Source: RGIG8244 sp045639325
GTDB lineage: Bacteria > Verrucomicrobiota > Lentisphaeria > Victivallales > UBA1829
DNA length: 64,000 nt
Direction of reading: 5' to 3'
NCBI GenBank assembly: GCA_045639325.1
Contig: JAZUCU010000030.1
Span: 49,206-113,205, forward strand
Shown: one piece after another, positions 47,615 through 57,311 of the stretch
Numbering within the stretch: the stretch's first letter is position 1
Layout of the letters: every line of letters begins with the position of its first letter
The notes under the pieces: model-generated
Databases searched by the model: none
Seen by the model: only the letters and a program-made list of their open reading frames with translations
What the model was told of the DNA's origin: nothing
Translations under genes and position numbers: made by a program

Positions 47615-49192
47615 TCAATCTGTTACGACTTTTAATCCGGCAGGAATATCCGTTTTGATTTTGCCGGATTTATCTGTTTCAACATGAATCAAGCCGAACT
47701 GAGAGGGAACAGTGCCGCGCACAAATTCCAAATCGCCGAGATCCGGCTTGATGCTCACACATCCGGGGGCAGGGAACTGCACGCCCAGAATCCGTTCGGA
47801 AAGGAACGGTGCCGGACCGCTGCTCCAGCCGTGACTCAGACTGTGGCGTAACCCCTGATAGCAGTAATTGCCGTAATCACCATGGATATCTTTCTTGCCC
47901 GGCACCGGCATGGAGTCGATACCATAAGCATTTTCGGTCCAGTCAAGATCGAAGTCTTCCCAGAAACTGGTCGCTCCGAAATCCATCATTGCTCCCCAGT
48001 ATTTCCGGATGAGTTCCAGTGCGGGGACGGTCTGTTTTGCCAGAAGCATATAATAGCCGTAGAAAGTGCTGACACCCCGGAACGGATCCTGCTCCAGCAC
48101 ATCGCGGCGGTCGGCAAGTCCTGTAATGGTCAACAGTGCCGCCGGAGCTTTCCGCCCGACAGGATCGGGAATGTGGCTGCGGAGCAGCTGTTGAGCTTTG
48201 ATTTCTTTCGATGCATCTTCACCAAAATACTTCAGAAGTTTTTCGCCGGATTGCATCATCCACAGCATCAATGCCTGAATTCCTGCATGTTTTGCTTCCG
48301 GAGAATCCTCATTGGGCCAGTCAAGGAAACGTCTCGGCGGGACGTCTTCCATACCGTCCTGCCGGACATAGGAACAGAACATGTCAAGCGTTTCCTTGAT
48401 AAACGGCAGATTTTCCCGGATGAATCCGGAATCGCCCGTGACGCAAAGATAATCCCACAAACTGATAATGAACCAGCAGGAATACGTGTAGTTCATATTG
48501 ATCGGCTGATTTTTTGGTGTCTGACGGATCAGAAACTCAATGGAGTCACGGATGATGGAGGCATCGGAAAATGCGCAAAGGACTGTTTTTACTTCCGGGT
48601 GCATGTCGCCCATCCAGACGACACGGTCTCTTTTGGCACCGTCATAAATATAGTCCTGCATACAGAGATGCACGGTACGGACGGCAGTCGTCCAGATCCG
48701 GTTCAGCCGCTCATCCGAAGATTCAAAGGATCCCGTGATATCCAAATCGCGTTCCAGCACGACGCCGATCAGACTCTGTATCCAGACATCCTGATCGGAT
48801 TCATTGCTGATCCTGACGAATCGGAATACGGTGTTGCCGTATTCAAACTGGCCATAGTTGGGCAATTCCACGAACGCATCTTTCCGTGAACTGTCCTGAT
48901 TGGAAGCCCCCAGCGTTTCGCTGACGGATTCCCCGAATTTCAGGCGGAGAGAAGCATTTGCTGTATAGGGATTGATACGGATCCCGCCATGGAATGCACT
49001 TCCGAAATCCAGGATCATGCTTCCGCCCGGATGCAGAACAACCGGGTCCGGCAGGTAGTGGATCACGTTCTGAAAAACGGTGCTGTTCACCAATATTTCC
49101 GCACGTTCCACCTTTTCAGAAAACACAATATTGCGAACCGGACGGTAAAATCTTGTCCGGGGATCTCTTCTGAATGAGCTGTTAAAATTCAT
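47615..49192 (-). CDS. GH78-type alpha-L-rhamnosidase
   Basis: This 525-residue enzyme has a short N-terminal beta domain (about 1-150) and an (alpha/alpha)6 barrel. The family signature is DGAKRDRVVWMGDMHPE (about residues 200-216), with FLDWPNEDS and a late GLRHSLSHGWSSGPAPFLSE. The closing beta domain ends PSQFGLIHVETDKSGKI. It is shorter than many GH78 proteins (700-1000) because the extra N-terminal domains are absent. No signal peptide. It lies between a DUF4838 gene (12-base gap) and the esterase gene, which points to a rhamnose-containing substrate. Confidence 0.83.
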   Translation of the reverse strand: MNFNSSFRRDPRTRFYRPVRNIVFSEKVERAEILVNSTVFQNVIHYLPDPVVLHPGGSMILDFGSAFHGGIRINPYTANASLRLKFGESVSETLGASNQDSSRKDAFVELPNYGQFEYGNTVFRFVRISNESDQDVWIQSLIGVVLERDLDITGSFESSDERLNRIWTTAVRTVHLCMQDYIYDGAKRDRVVWMGDMHPEVKTVLCAFSDASIIRDSIEFLIRQTPKNQPINMNYTYSCWFIISLWDYLCVTGDSGFIRENLPFIKETLDMFCSYVRQDGMEDVPPRRFLDWPNEDSPEAKHAGIQALMLWMMQSGEKLLKYFGEDASKEIKAQQLLRSHIPDPVGRKAPAALLTITGLADRRDVLEQDPFRGVSTFYGYYMLLAKQTVPALELIRKYWGAMMDFGATSFWEDFDLDWTENAYGIDSMPVPGKKDIHGDYGNYCYQGLRHSLSHGWSSGPAPFLSERILGVQFPAPGCVSIKPDLGDLEFVRGTVPSQFGLIHVETDKSGKIKTDIPAGLKVVTD

Positions 49193-49204
49193 ACAAACGA
49201 ACCT

Positions 49205-51358
49205 TTATTTCTGGGGGATTTCTTTGATCACAAAGTCATCAAAGAAAATTGTTCCTTTTCTGCTGTAACAGGAACCGATCCGGAATTTCAAATAAGTCGG
49301 CAGTTTATCCGGTGTTGTGAAGTTGAATGCCATTGTGACCCATTTGCCGGAATTATCTTTGCCGTGAAGGTCGCTGTAATGTACAGCGTTCAAAGACTTC
49401 CCATCTTTATCACACCAGTCGGAGGAAATCATGGAGACGAATTCCGGAGCTGCTCCGATACAACGATATTTCACTTCCATGCGGAAGGTACCCGGCCGGG
49501 TGATCGGAACGATCTTTTCGATCACAGTACCATTCATTGACGGAAGGAAGCGGAGTTCCAGTGCATTGGAGCCATCAAATCCGGCTTTCGGAACGATGTG
49601 CACGCTGCCGCTGTGTTTGATATTGGGAGGAAGCGTCCACTGACCGAGTCCGTTATTGAAGTTATCTTCGAAAAAGACTTTTGTAAATTTCTTGGCATCG
49701 ATCTTCCGTGCATTGTGATTACGGATCCAGAAATCGCATCTGATTCTGCGTTCTTCGTACGCTGCCCGGAAATATTCTGCGCGGGTCTTACAATCACCTG
49801 CCGGGGCAAGTTTGCAGACCATATCAAGGTCTTTTGTGCTTTCATTAAAGAAATCTTTGTCGAGTTCCAGCAGATATTCATGCCAGGTGTTTACGAGATA
49901 GGTTCTTGCACAGCGTTTGAACCAGGAGCTGCGGGGCATGTCTTTTGTCCAGAACTTTTCAAGACGTTCAAAATAACGTCTCAGATAAGGTGCTGCTTTG
50001 GGACCGACTGCTGTGTTGTACCAGTCATCCAGAATCTTATTTTCATCCTGGAAGGGATCCCAGAGCAGTTTGTGGCAAACGTACGCCATGGGACCTTCTG
50101 CCCACATCTTTTCATGGAATCCGAGGGGCGTATGCTGGATAAATGCATGGCGGACATTCAGATTGTAACCTTCTCTGAACTGATTGGCTGCATGATGAAT
50201 GGTAACGCGGGGGAGGGCATACGTATTGCTGGCAAAATAATCCCACCAGCATACTTCAGAAGAAATGTCAGACCAGCCTTTCTGACGTTTCAAATCCATT
50301 GCTTTGCGTTCCGGATCGACCCAGTTGAGACGGTCGTAAGTGATCACCGGAACCAGTGCCGGGTGCAGTTTGATTCCTTTGGGTGCAATTGAGGTATGAC
50401 CGTATGCAAAGATAGAAAATTTTGCTTCCGGGTATTTCTTTGTAACGGCTTCTGCAATTCTGTTGCAGAACTGTACATAAAGCAAGGATCTGTCTTTGTT
50501 GCCCAGAAGATTGGTTTCGTCATTGGGGGGATAGAACTTTTTGCAGCCATCACATTCGCAGTATCCATTGCCGTCGGTCTGACCGAGACTCCATGTACGC
50601 AGTTCCGGATTCTTGGCGAAAGCATCGCAGATGATCTGGACCGCTTTTTCAATCACTGCCGGATGGGTCATGCAGGGCTGCCAGTGAACGGTTGTTCTCG
50701 GCGGCTTCGGAATATGACGTTTGCCTTCGATAATGGGATAGTATTCCGGATTTGTTTTTCCGTATTTTGCGACCGGGAACATGTGATACAGGTTGTGGCC
50801 GATTGCCAGACGGTGAGTGGGAGTTCCACGCAGAAGCGGAAACCAGTCCTGATACAATTTGCGGGACCAATGGAGATTTCCGCTGTCAAGTCTGCGGGTC
50901 AGATATTTCGGTGCATCCGAAAATTCTTTCATTGGAATACTCAAATCTTTGAGCCGCGGAACGTGTTCTCCCGCAGGGCCGGGATAGAGGAAACGGACAC
51001 CGATAAAACGTTCGCAGAAATCCAACGCACCAAATTTGATTCCGTACGGTCCGCCGCCGGTGATTACCATTTTGTTGGCAGAGGGGAAGGAAAAACGGAA
51101 TCCTTCAATATCGAGTTTTCCTTTTTCAATCTTGAAGAAAATCTGCGGAGCTCCGGCAGCTGCATTAGCATCACTGCCGGTACTTTTCTTGAGATATTTT
51201 TCAACGAGCATGGAGGCTTCCAGACATGCCACGTTTTCATCCGGCACAAGCTCAACAATTGTTTTACCGTTTTTGATTACCGGAAATCCACCGGCGTAAC
51301 AGGTGAATAACAGCGCAAACAGGGCTGTTACAGCAAATATTTTTTTGAAATTAATCAT
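49205..51358 (-). CDS. Secreted DUF4838 protein, copy C
   Basis: This is a 717-residue protein with a signal peptide (ends LLFTCYAGG). The N-terminal part resembles the first domain of GH67 alpha-glucuronidases (KIFF-like strands, GGGPYGIKFGALDFCERFIG). The DUF4838 core has TVHWQPCMTHPAVIEKAVQI and WSLGQTDGNGYCECDGCKKF, whose C-x-C-x2-C group may bind metal. It ends with a jelly-roll of carbohydrate-binding type (after about 575). It is closely related to the copies at 52157 and 54340. The stop of the preceding gene overlaps the ATG (TAATG). DUF4838 has no proven activity known to me; a glycosidase-like role is inferred. Confidence 0.75.
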   Translation of the reverse strand: MINFKKIFAVTALFALLFTCYAGGFPVIKNGKTIVELVPDENVACLEASMLVEKYLKKSTGSDANAAAGAPQIFFKIEKGKLDIEGFRFSFPSANKMVITGGGPYGIKFGALDFCERFIGVRFLYPGPAGEHVPRLKDLSIPMKEFSDAPKYLTRRLDSGNLHWSRKLYQDWFPLLRGTPTHRLAIGHNLYHMFPVAKYGKTNPEYYPIIEGKRHIPKPPRTTVHWQPCMTHPAVIEKAVQIICDAFAKNPELRTWSLGQTDGNGYCECDGCKKFYPPNDETNLLGNKDRSLLYVQFCNRIAEAVTKKYPEAKFSIFAYGHTSIAPKGIKLHPALVPVITYDRLNWVDPERKAMDLKRQKGWSDISSEVCWWDYFASNTYALPRVTIHHAANQFREGYNLNVRHAFIQHTPLGFHEKMWAEGPMAYVCHKLLWDPFQDENKILDDWYNTAVGPKAAPYLRRYFERLEKFWTKDMPRSSWFKRCARTYLVNTWHEYLLELDKDFFNESTKDLDMVCKLAPAGDCKTRAEYFRAAYEERRIRCDFWIRNHNARKIDAKKFTKVFFEDNFNNGLGQWTLPPNIKHSGSVHIVPKAGFDGSNALELRFLPSMNGTVIEKIVPITRPGTFRMEVKYRCIGAAPEFVSMISSDWCDKDGKSLNAVHYSDLHGKDNSGKWVTMAFNFTTPDKLPTYLKFRIGSCYSRKGTIFFDDFVIKEIPQK

Positions 51359-52119
51359 TATTTGACCTCAATAGCGGGTTTTCTCATTTCAATGACAGGG
51401 GGTTCTTCACCGGGTTTCATGCTTGTACCGGAAACAATAATCACCTGGAAATATTTTGTTCCGACATCGACACCGGAGAATTTCATGTTGCTGAGAACTT
51501 TACCATCCATAACATTACCGGCAAAACGGAATCTTCCGCCCTGAGCATGCTGACGGACACCGGTTCCTGCGGTAAGTGCAACTCCGATGGGCTTTGCAAA
51601 AGAAATCTTCCAACCTTCTGCAGTCTGTTCAATGCTCTGCGGAACCTGTTTGATAATGTTTTTATTCGGGAGATCGGACTGATCCGGTTTTGTATTATAT
51701 GCAATCAGACTGCTCTTGTTCCATTTCAAACCTTTATCGATAATGATGAAATTATCGGTTGCAGCGGCATCCTTTTTCAGGATTGCGTTTGTTGCGGTGT
51801 TGGGATGTGATGTGTAATATTCAATCAACTTTTTGTCTTTATCCAGCGGAATGATACCGATACGGAAAATATTTTTTCCGCTGCCGGGGAGCTGACGGTA
51901 CAAACCTTTGAATGTGTAAGTTTTCGTCGCATCATAAGGGTAAATCTCCTTTGAAACGATGGTAATTCTGCCCTTGGCACGGAGAACACCTTTACCATGG
52001 ACGGTAAGCGGTGCTCTTTTTTCCCATGCTTCCCGTGCACTCAGGTCATAAACTTCGGCAGCGGAACAGATGACTGCTCCGGCGGCAAAAAATGCGGCGG
52101 CGATTGTTTTGAATTTCAT
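51358..52119 (-). CDS. Small secreted protein paired with DUF4838, copy B
   Basis: This is a 253-residue protein with a signal peptide (ends GAVICSAAE). It is all-beta by appearance, with YTFKGLYRQLPGSGKNIFRI and a Pro-rich end (MKPGEEPPVIEMRKPAIEVK). It is paralogous, end to end, to the protein at 56511-57272 (KGLYRQL, GWKISF, GRFRF, KPGEE-PV-EMR). Each copy sits directly before a DUF4838 gene with an overlapping stop/start. A partner role in binding the same glycan is likely; no known family is recognised. Confidence 0.65.
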   Translation of the reverse strand: MKFKTIAAAFFAAGAVICSAAEVYDLSAREAWEKRAPLTVHGKGVLRAKGRITIVSKEIYPYDATKTYTFKGLYRQLPGSGKNIFRIGIIPLDKDKKLIEYYTSHPNTATNAILKKDAAATDNFIIIDKGLKWNKSSLIAYNTKPDQSDLPNKNIIKQVPQSIEQTAEGWKISFAKPIGVALTAGTGVRQHAQGGRFRFAGNVMDGKVLSNMKFSGVDVGTKYFQVIIVSGTSMKPGEEPPVIEMRKPAIEVK

Positions 52120-52156
52120 TTTTCTTTCTCCTGTTATTGTTATTTTTCAGTCTCAG

Positions 52157-54325
52157 TTATTTTTCAGAGGGAATTTCGCTGATGCTCAAGTCATCAAACA
52201 GAATTTTTCCTTTTGTACTGTTCGATGCGCCGAGGCGGATCTTGAGATAAGCAGGCATTTTTTCCGGTGTTGTAAAGTGCAACGCCGTCTTTGTCCATTT
52301 GAAACTGTTTTTTCTCAAAGCCTTGCTGCTGTAAATCGGCTCAAGAATGTTGCCTTTTGCATCACACCAATCTGCAGCAATAAAGAGTTTTGTCCGTGAA
52401 CCGGTATCAACCATACGGTAACTGATGACCATACGGTAGAAACTTTTTATGCTGACCGGAATGATCCGTTCGACTGAACCGCCTTCCAGAATGGGAGTAA
52501 AACGAATTGACAATACATTTGATTTCCCTGCTTCCGGAATTACGGAAACGATATTTTTCTGCTTGAACGCAGGGGGAATCGTCCAGCCGGAAAGACCGTT
52601 TTCAAAATTTTCATAGAAAAAGTCTTTTGTAAACAGAGACGGACTGAACCGGCGGACATTTATATCCCGAATCCAGTATTCACATTTTTCACGGCGGTTC
52701 TGGAATCCGGCGCGGAAATATTCTGCCCGTTTTTTGCAATCACCTTCCGGCGCAAGTTTACAGACCATATCAAGGTCTTTTGCGCATTTTTCAAAGAATT
52801 TCGGTTCAAGTTCAAACAGATAATCATGCCAGGTGCCAACAAGATAAGTTCTCGCACAGCGTTTGAACCAATCGCTCCGCGGCATATCTTTTGTCCAGAA
52901 CTTCTCAAGCCGTTCAAAGTAACTTCTCAAGTAAGGCGCTGCCTTGGGACCGACTGCTGTCTGATACCAGTCATCCAGAATTTTATTTTCATCCTGGAAA
53001 GGATTCCAGAGCAGTTTGTAAGTCAGATATGCCATGGGGCCCTCTGCCCAGATCTGCTCATTGTGGTTGTCGCCGAGTCCAAGCGGGGAGTGCTGGATAA
53101 ATGCATGGCGGACACGCATTTTATAGCCTTCCCGCAACTGATTTGCTACATGGTGAAGCGTTACACGGGGAAGGGCATAACGGTTACTTGCAAAGTAATC
53201 CCACCAGCAAACTTCAGAAGAGATGGAAGACCAACGTTTCTGCCGTTCCATATCCATCGCTTTGCGTTGGGGATCAACCCAGTTCAGACGGTCATATGTA
53301 ATGACCGGGACCAGTGCCGGGTGAAGTTTGATTCCATCCGGAGCAAACGAAGTGTGATTATAGGCAAACACCGAAAGTTTCGCTTCCGGATATTTCTTTG
53401 CCACACCTTCCGCAATCTTATTGCAGAACTGAAGATACAGCAATGAGCGGTCTTTGGAACCGAACCGGTGCGGAACATCGTTGACAGGATAGAACTTCTT
53501 GCAGTTTTTACATTCACAGTATCCATCGCCATCGGTTTGACCGAGACTCCATGTCCGCAGATTGGGATCTTTTGCAAATGCATCGCAAATCATCCGGACT
53601 GCTTCTTTCACCACAGCGGGATTCGTCATGCAGGGCTGCCAGTGAACGGTTGTTTTCGGCGGTACCGGAATAAAACGTTTGCCCTTGATGATGGGATAAT
53701 ACTCGGGATGTTTTACTGCATATTTTGCAGGTGCAAACATGTGATACAGATTATGACTGATGGCAAGACGTTTCGGTGCATCCCCGCGCAGAAGCGGATA
53801 CCAGTCAAAATATGTTTTCTTGGTTTCATGCCAGGTGCCGGCATCCAGAATGCGGGTAAAAAACTTCGGCGCATCAGCAAAAGCTTTCATCGGAATCTTG
53901 AGATTTTTGTGCTTCGGAACATATTCCCCGTAAGGGCCCGGATACAGAAAACGGGCACCAATAAAACGTTCACAAAATTCAATGACCCCATATTTTACCC
54001 CATTGGGGCCGCCGCCGGTAATTTCCATTACATTGGCAGAGGGAAAGGAGAAACGGAACCCTTCCGGATCCAGCTTTTTGCCTTTTTCAATTTTGAAAAC
54101 GATCTTTGGGCCATTGGTAGAATCCAGCTGCTTCCCGGTGCTTTTGACAAGATACTTTTCAAGGAGCATGGCCGCTTCCAAGCAAGCACCGTCATCATCG
54201 TCATCCGGTGTAACCAATTCCACAACCGCTTTCCCGTCTTTTATGACAGGGAAAAGCCGTTCTGCGGCAGAACAGATCAATGTTCCAGTCAGCAGAATCA
54301 GTGATAGAAGAAATTTGCAGTTCAT
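52157..54325 (-). CDS. Secreted DUF4838 protein, copy B
   Basis: This is a 722-residue protein with a signal peptide (ends LICSAAE). It has the same layout as copies A and C: GH67-like N-terminal domain, DUF4838 core with WSLGQTDGDGYCECKNCKKF and VPVITYDRLNWVDPQRKAMD, and a C-terminal beta domain that differs most between copies. It starts 14 bases after the stop of copy A and lacks its own small partner gene. A short insertion, LVTPDDDDDG, near residue 40 is unique to this copy. Confidence 0.75.
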   Translation of the reverse strand: MNCKFLLSLILLTGTLICSAAERLFPVIKDGKAVVELVTPDDDDDGACLEAAMLLEKYLVKSTGKQLDSTNGPKIVFKIEKGKKLDPEGFRFSFPSANVMEITGGGPNGVKYGVIEFCERFIGARFLYPGPYGEYVPKHKNLKIPMKAFADAPKFFTRILDAGTWHETKKTYFDWYPLLRGDAPKRLAISHNLYHMFAPAKYAVKHPEYYPIIKGKRFIPVPPKTTVHWQPCMTNPAVVKEAVRMICDAFAKDPNLRTWSLGQTDGDGYCECKNCKKFYPVNDVPHRFGSKDRSLLYLQFCNKIAEGVAKKYPEAKLSVFAYNHTSFAPDGIKLHPALVPVITYDRLNWVDPQRKAMDMERQKRWSSISSEVCWWDYFASNRYALPRVTLHHVANQLREGYKMRVRHAFIQHSPLGLGDNHNEQIWAEGPMAYLTYKLLWNPFQDENKILDDWYQTAVGPKAAPYLRSYFERLEKFWTKDMPRSDWFKRCARTYLVGTWHDYLFELEPKFFEKCAKDLDMVCKLAPEGDCKKRAEYFRAGFQNRREKCEYWIRDINVRRFSPSLFTKDFFYENFENGLSGWTIPPAFKQKNIVSVIPEAGKSNVLSIRFTPILEGGSVERIIPVSIKSFYRMVISYRMVDTGSRTKLFIAADWCDAKGNILEPIYSSKALRKNSFKWTKTALHFTTPEKMPAYLKIRLGASNSTKGKILFDDLSISEIPSEK

Positions 54326-54339
54326 TTTTTTACCTTTAC

Positions 54340-56514
54340 TTATTTTTTCGGCGCTTCCCAGATGATTACATCATCATACTGCAATTTACCTTTGGAACTG
54401 CCGGTATTGCAAAGTCTGATTCTTAAATATCCCGGCAATTGATAGGGTGTCGTAAAGTTGAATGATGCAGTTGCCCAATCTTCGGAATAAACACCATGAA
54501 TATCGCTGTAAAAAACGGAATGAAGGATTTCATTTTTGTCATCACACCATTCTGCGGAAATATAGGGGATCACTTTCTCCGTAGTTCCCACACAACGGTA
54601 CCGCACCTGAATTCGGAAATTCTTCGGATCCGTAATGCGGAATGTCTTTTCAACTCCGCCGGTATGACCCGATCTGCACAAAAGTTCCACTGCGCCACTG
54701 TTATTATATCCATCTTTTGCCGTATGGGCGATAAATCTTCCGGGATACAAGCGGTGTTCATACACCCCCCAACCATTCAGTCCTTTGTTGAAATCTTCCT
54801 TGAAAAAGACCTTTGTAAAGTCTTCCGCTCTATAAAGGCGGACCTTCTGATTCTGGAGCCAGTATTCACAGCGGTTCCGGCGGTTCTGGAACGCAAAACG
54901 GAAATATTCTGCACGGGTCTTGCAATCACCTGCCGGAGCAAGTTCACAGACTTTGTCCAAATCCTCTGCGGATTTTTCAAAGAAATCTTTGTCAATGACG
55001 GTCAGATAATCGTGCCAGGTCGGGACAAGATAGGTTCTCGCACAACGTGCAAACCAGGCACTTTTCGGCATCTGTTTCAACCAGAAATTTTCCACACGGT
55101 CAAAATAACGTTTCAGATAAGGTGCCGCTTTCGGACCAACTGCTGTCTTGTACCAGTCATCCAGAATCTTGTCTTCATCCTGGAAAGGATTCCAAAGCAT
55201 TTTGAGAACCACGTATGACAACGGTCCTTCCGCCCAAATCTGTTCATTTCCGCCGAATCCGGAAATTCCCAGAGGCAGGTGTTCGATGTAGACATGACGG
55301 ACGCGGAGTTTGTAACCTTCCCGCAGCTGACGTGCTACATGGTGTGTGGTCACACGGGGAAGGACATACTGGTTGCTGTAGAAATAATCGTACCAGGCAA
55401 CACTGTCCGCAATCGCAGACCAGCTGCTTTGACGGATCATATCTTTTGCCTTCCGTTCCGGGTCGACCCAGTTGAGACGGTCATACGTAATGACAGGAAC
55501 CAGAGACGGATGCAGTTTATAGTCTTTCGGAGCAATGGATGTATGGTTATAGGCATAAATTGCGAATTTTGCCTCCGGATACTTCTTGGTCACGCCTTCT
55601 GCAATTTTGTTACAGAACTGCAGATACAGCATGGATCTGTCCTTGGAACCAAAACGGTGCCGGACATCCGGATTCGGATAGAATTTTTTGCAATTTTCAC
55701 ATTCACAATAACCATCGCCATCGTTCTGCGCCAAACTCCATGTGCGCAGATCCGGATCTTTCGCAAACGCTTCGCAAATCATCCGGACCGCTTCTTTCAC
55801 GACAGCCGGATTGGTCATGCAGGGCTGCCAGTGCAAGCCCAGTCTCGGCGGACGCGGAATGTACCGTTTGCCGTCGATAATCGGATAGAAATCCGGGTTT
55901 GTTTTCGCATACTTGGAAGGCGGGAACATTTTGTAAAGATTGTGCGTGATCGCGAGACGGTAGGGCATGGCTCCACGATGCAGCGGAAACCAATCCTGAT
56001 ACCGTTTCCGTGACCAATGATTATTTCCGGCTCCCAGAGTACGGGTCGTGAACTTCGGTGCATCGGAAAATTCTTTCATCGGAATACTCAAATCTTTGAG
56101 CTTCGGAACATGTTCTCCGGCAGGGCCGGGATAGAGAAAACGAACGCCCATGAACCGTTCGCAGAAATCAAGGGCTGCATATTTGATCCCGTTCGGACCG
56201 CCGGCAGAAATCACCATCTTGCCGGGAGCAGGGAAGGAAAAACGGAACCCTTCCAGATCCATTTTGCCTTTTTCGATCTGAAAATAGATTTTTGCATCGC
56301 TAACGATGGCGTCTGCACGTTGTCCTGAGCTCTTGTAAATATATTTTTCGATGATCATTGACGCTTCCAGACAGGCTTTATCATCTTTCGGCGTAATGAA
56401 TTCAACAACTAATTTTCCATCTTTCAGAACAGGAAAGTTTTTTTCTGCAGCATTTACAACCAACATTCCGCACAGAAGAATTATGACAGAAACTAATTTT
56501 CCAATTTTTTTCAT
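54340..56514 (-). CDS. Secreted DUF4838 protein, copy A
   Basis: This is a 724-residue protein with a signal peptide (ends LVVNAAEK). The core has LHWQPCMTNPAVVKEAVRMI, WSLAQNDGDGYCECENCKKF and VPVITYDRLNWVDPERKAKD. Where copies B and C have GQTDG this copy has AQNDG, and where they have SSEVCWWDYFASN it has ADSVAWYDYFYSN, so its binding site probably differs. The ATG overlaps the stop of the small partner gene (ATGA). It is the first DUF4838 gene transcribed in the operon. Confidence 0.75.
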   Translation of the reverse strand: MKKIGKLVSVIILLCGMLVVNAAEKNFPVLKDGKLVVEFITPKDDKACLEASMIIEKYIYKSSGQRADAIVSDAKIYFQIEKGKMDLEGFRFSFPAPGKMVISAGGPNGIKYAALDFCERFMGVRFLYPGPAGEHVPKLKDLSIPMKEFSDAPKFTTRTLGAGNNHWSRKRYQDWFPLHRGAMPYRLAITHNLYKMFPPSKYAKTNPDFYPIIDGKRYIPRPPRLGLHWQPCMTNPAVVKEAVRMICEAFAKDPDLRTWSLAQNDGDGYCECENCKKFYPNPDVRHRFGSKDRSMLYLQFCNKIAEGVTKKYPEAKFAIYAYNHTSIAPKDYKLHPSLVPVITYDRLNWVDPERKAKDMIRQSSWSAIADSVAWYDYFYSNQYVLPRVTTHHVARQLREGYKLRVRHVYIEHLPLGISGFGGNEQIWAEGPLSYVVLKMLWNPFQDEDKILDDWYKTAVGPKAAPYLKRYFDRVENFWLKQMPKSAWFARCARTYLVPTWHDYLTVIDKDFFEKSAEDLDKVCELAPAGDCKTRAEYFRFAFQNRRNRCEYWLQNQKVRLYRAEDFTKVFFKEDFNKGLNGWGVYEHRLYPGRFIAHTAKDGYNNSGAVELLCRSGHTGGVEKTFRITDPKNFRIQVRYRCVGTTEKVIPYISAEWCDDKNEILHSVFYSDIHGVYSEDWATASFNFTTPYQLPGYLRIRLCNTGSSKGKLQYDDVIIWEAPKK

Positions 56515-57272
56515 TCGGACACCTCAATTCTGGGAAATCTCATCTCAAACACAGGGCTTTCTTCCCCAGGCTTGATGCCATTTGCTCCGGAAATCACAAC
56601 CGGACGAAAATATTTTGTTCGGGGATGCCAATTGGTACAGGTCATATCCCCAAGAACCTGGATATCTGTTCCACTTCCGCAGAAACGGAATCTGCCGGCG
56701 GAATTATACTGCCGGACAGCGGTTCCAGCAGGAAGATCGACGTTGATGGGACCGATAAAAGAAATCTTCCAGCCGTCTCCACTCTTTTCAATGGAACGCA
56801 GTTTCAGCGTAATATTATCTTTCGGCGAAAGCTGTTTTACAGTTTTCGCATACGCAACGAGAGCGTTTCGTTTCCAGGCGGATGCGTCTTTGACAAAAAT
56901 CGCAGTATCGGTTGCCGCCGCAGCCTTTACAAGAACAGTATCGGACTTCGGAACGATTCGCCCGGATGCAAATTCCATTTCCCGTTTATTTTTATCGTAC
57001 TGAACAATACCGATACGGAAAATATTGCTGTCACTTCCAACAAGCTGGCGATACAAACCTTTGAATTTATACGTCTTTTTTGAGTCATAAGGATAAAGTT
57101 TGGAAGTTAAGACTACCAGTCTTCCGCGACCGCGCAGAATACCTTGTGCGTACTGGGTAAGGGGTGATCTTTCCTGCCAATCCTCAACCCGTTCGAGATT
57201 ATAAACTTCCCCCGCAGAACAAAGAAATGCTCCGGCAGTCAGAAGAACCACTGCAAATTTAGCAAAAAACAT
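56511..57272 (-). CDS. Small secreted protein paired with DUF4838, copy A
   Basis: This is a 253-residue paralogue of the protein at 51358-52119, the same length, with signal peptide ending GAFLCSAGE. Matching segments include YKFKGLYRQLVGSDSNIFRI, GWKISFIGPINVDLPAGTAV and KPGEESPVFEMRFPRIEVSE. It starts 39 bases after the oxidoreductase stop and is translationally coupled to DUF4838 copy A. No family is recognised. Confidence 0.65.
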   Translation of the reverse strand: MFFAKFAVVLLTAGAFLCSAGEVYNLERVEDWQERSPLTQYAQGILRGRGRLVVLTSKLYPYDSKKTYKFKGLYRQLVGSDSNIFRIGIVQYDKNKREMEFASGRIVPKSDTVLVKAAAATDTAIFVKDASAWKRNALVAYAKTVKQLSPKDNITLKLRSIEKSGDGWKISFIGPINVDLPAGTAVRQYNSAGRFRFCGSGTDIQVLGDMTCTNWHPRTKYFRPVVISGANGIKPGEESPVFEMRFPRIEVSE

Positions 57273-57311
57273 TGTTTTCCTCTTTCTGTAAATCGTAATA
57301 TGAACATTAAC

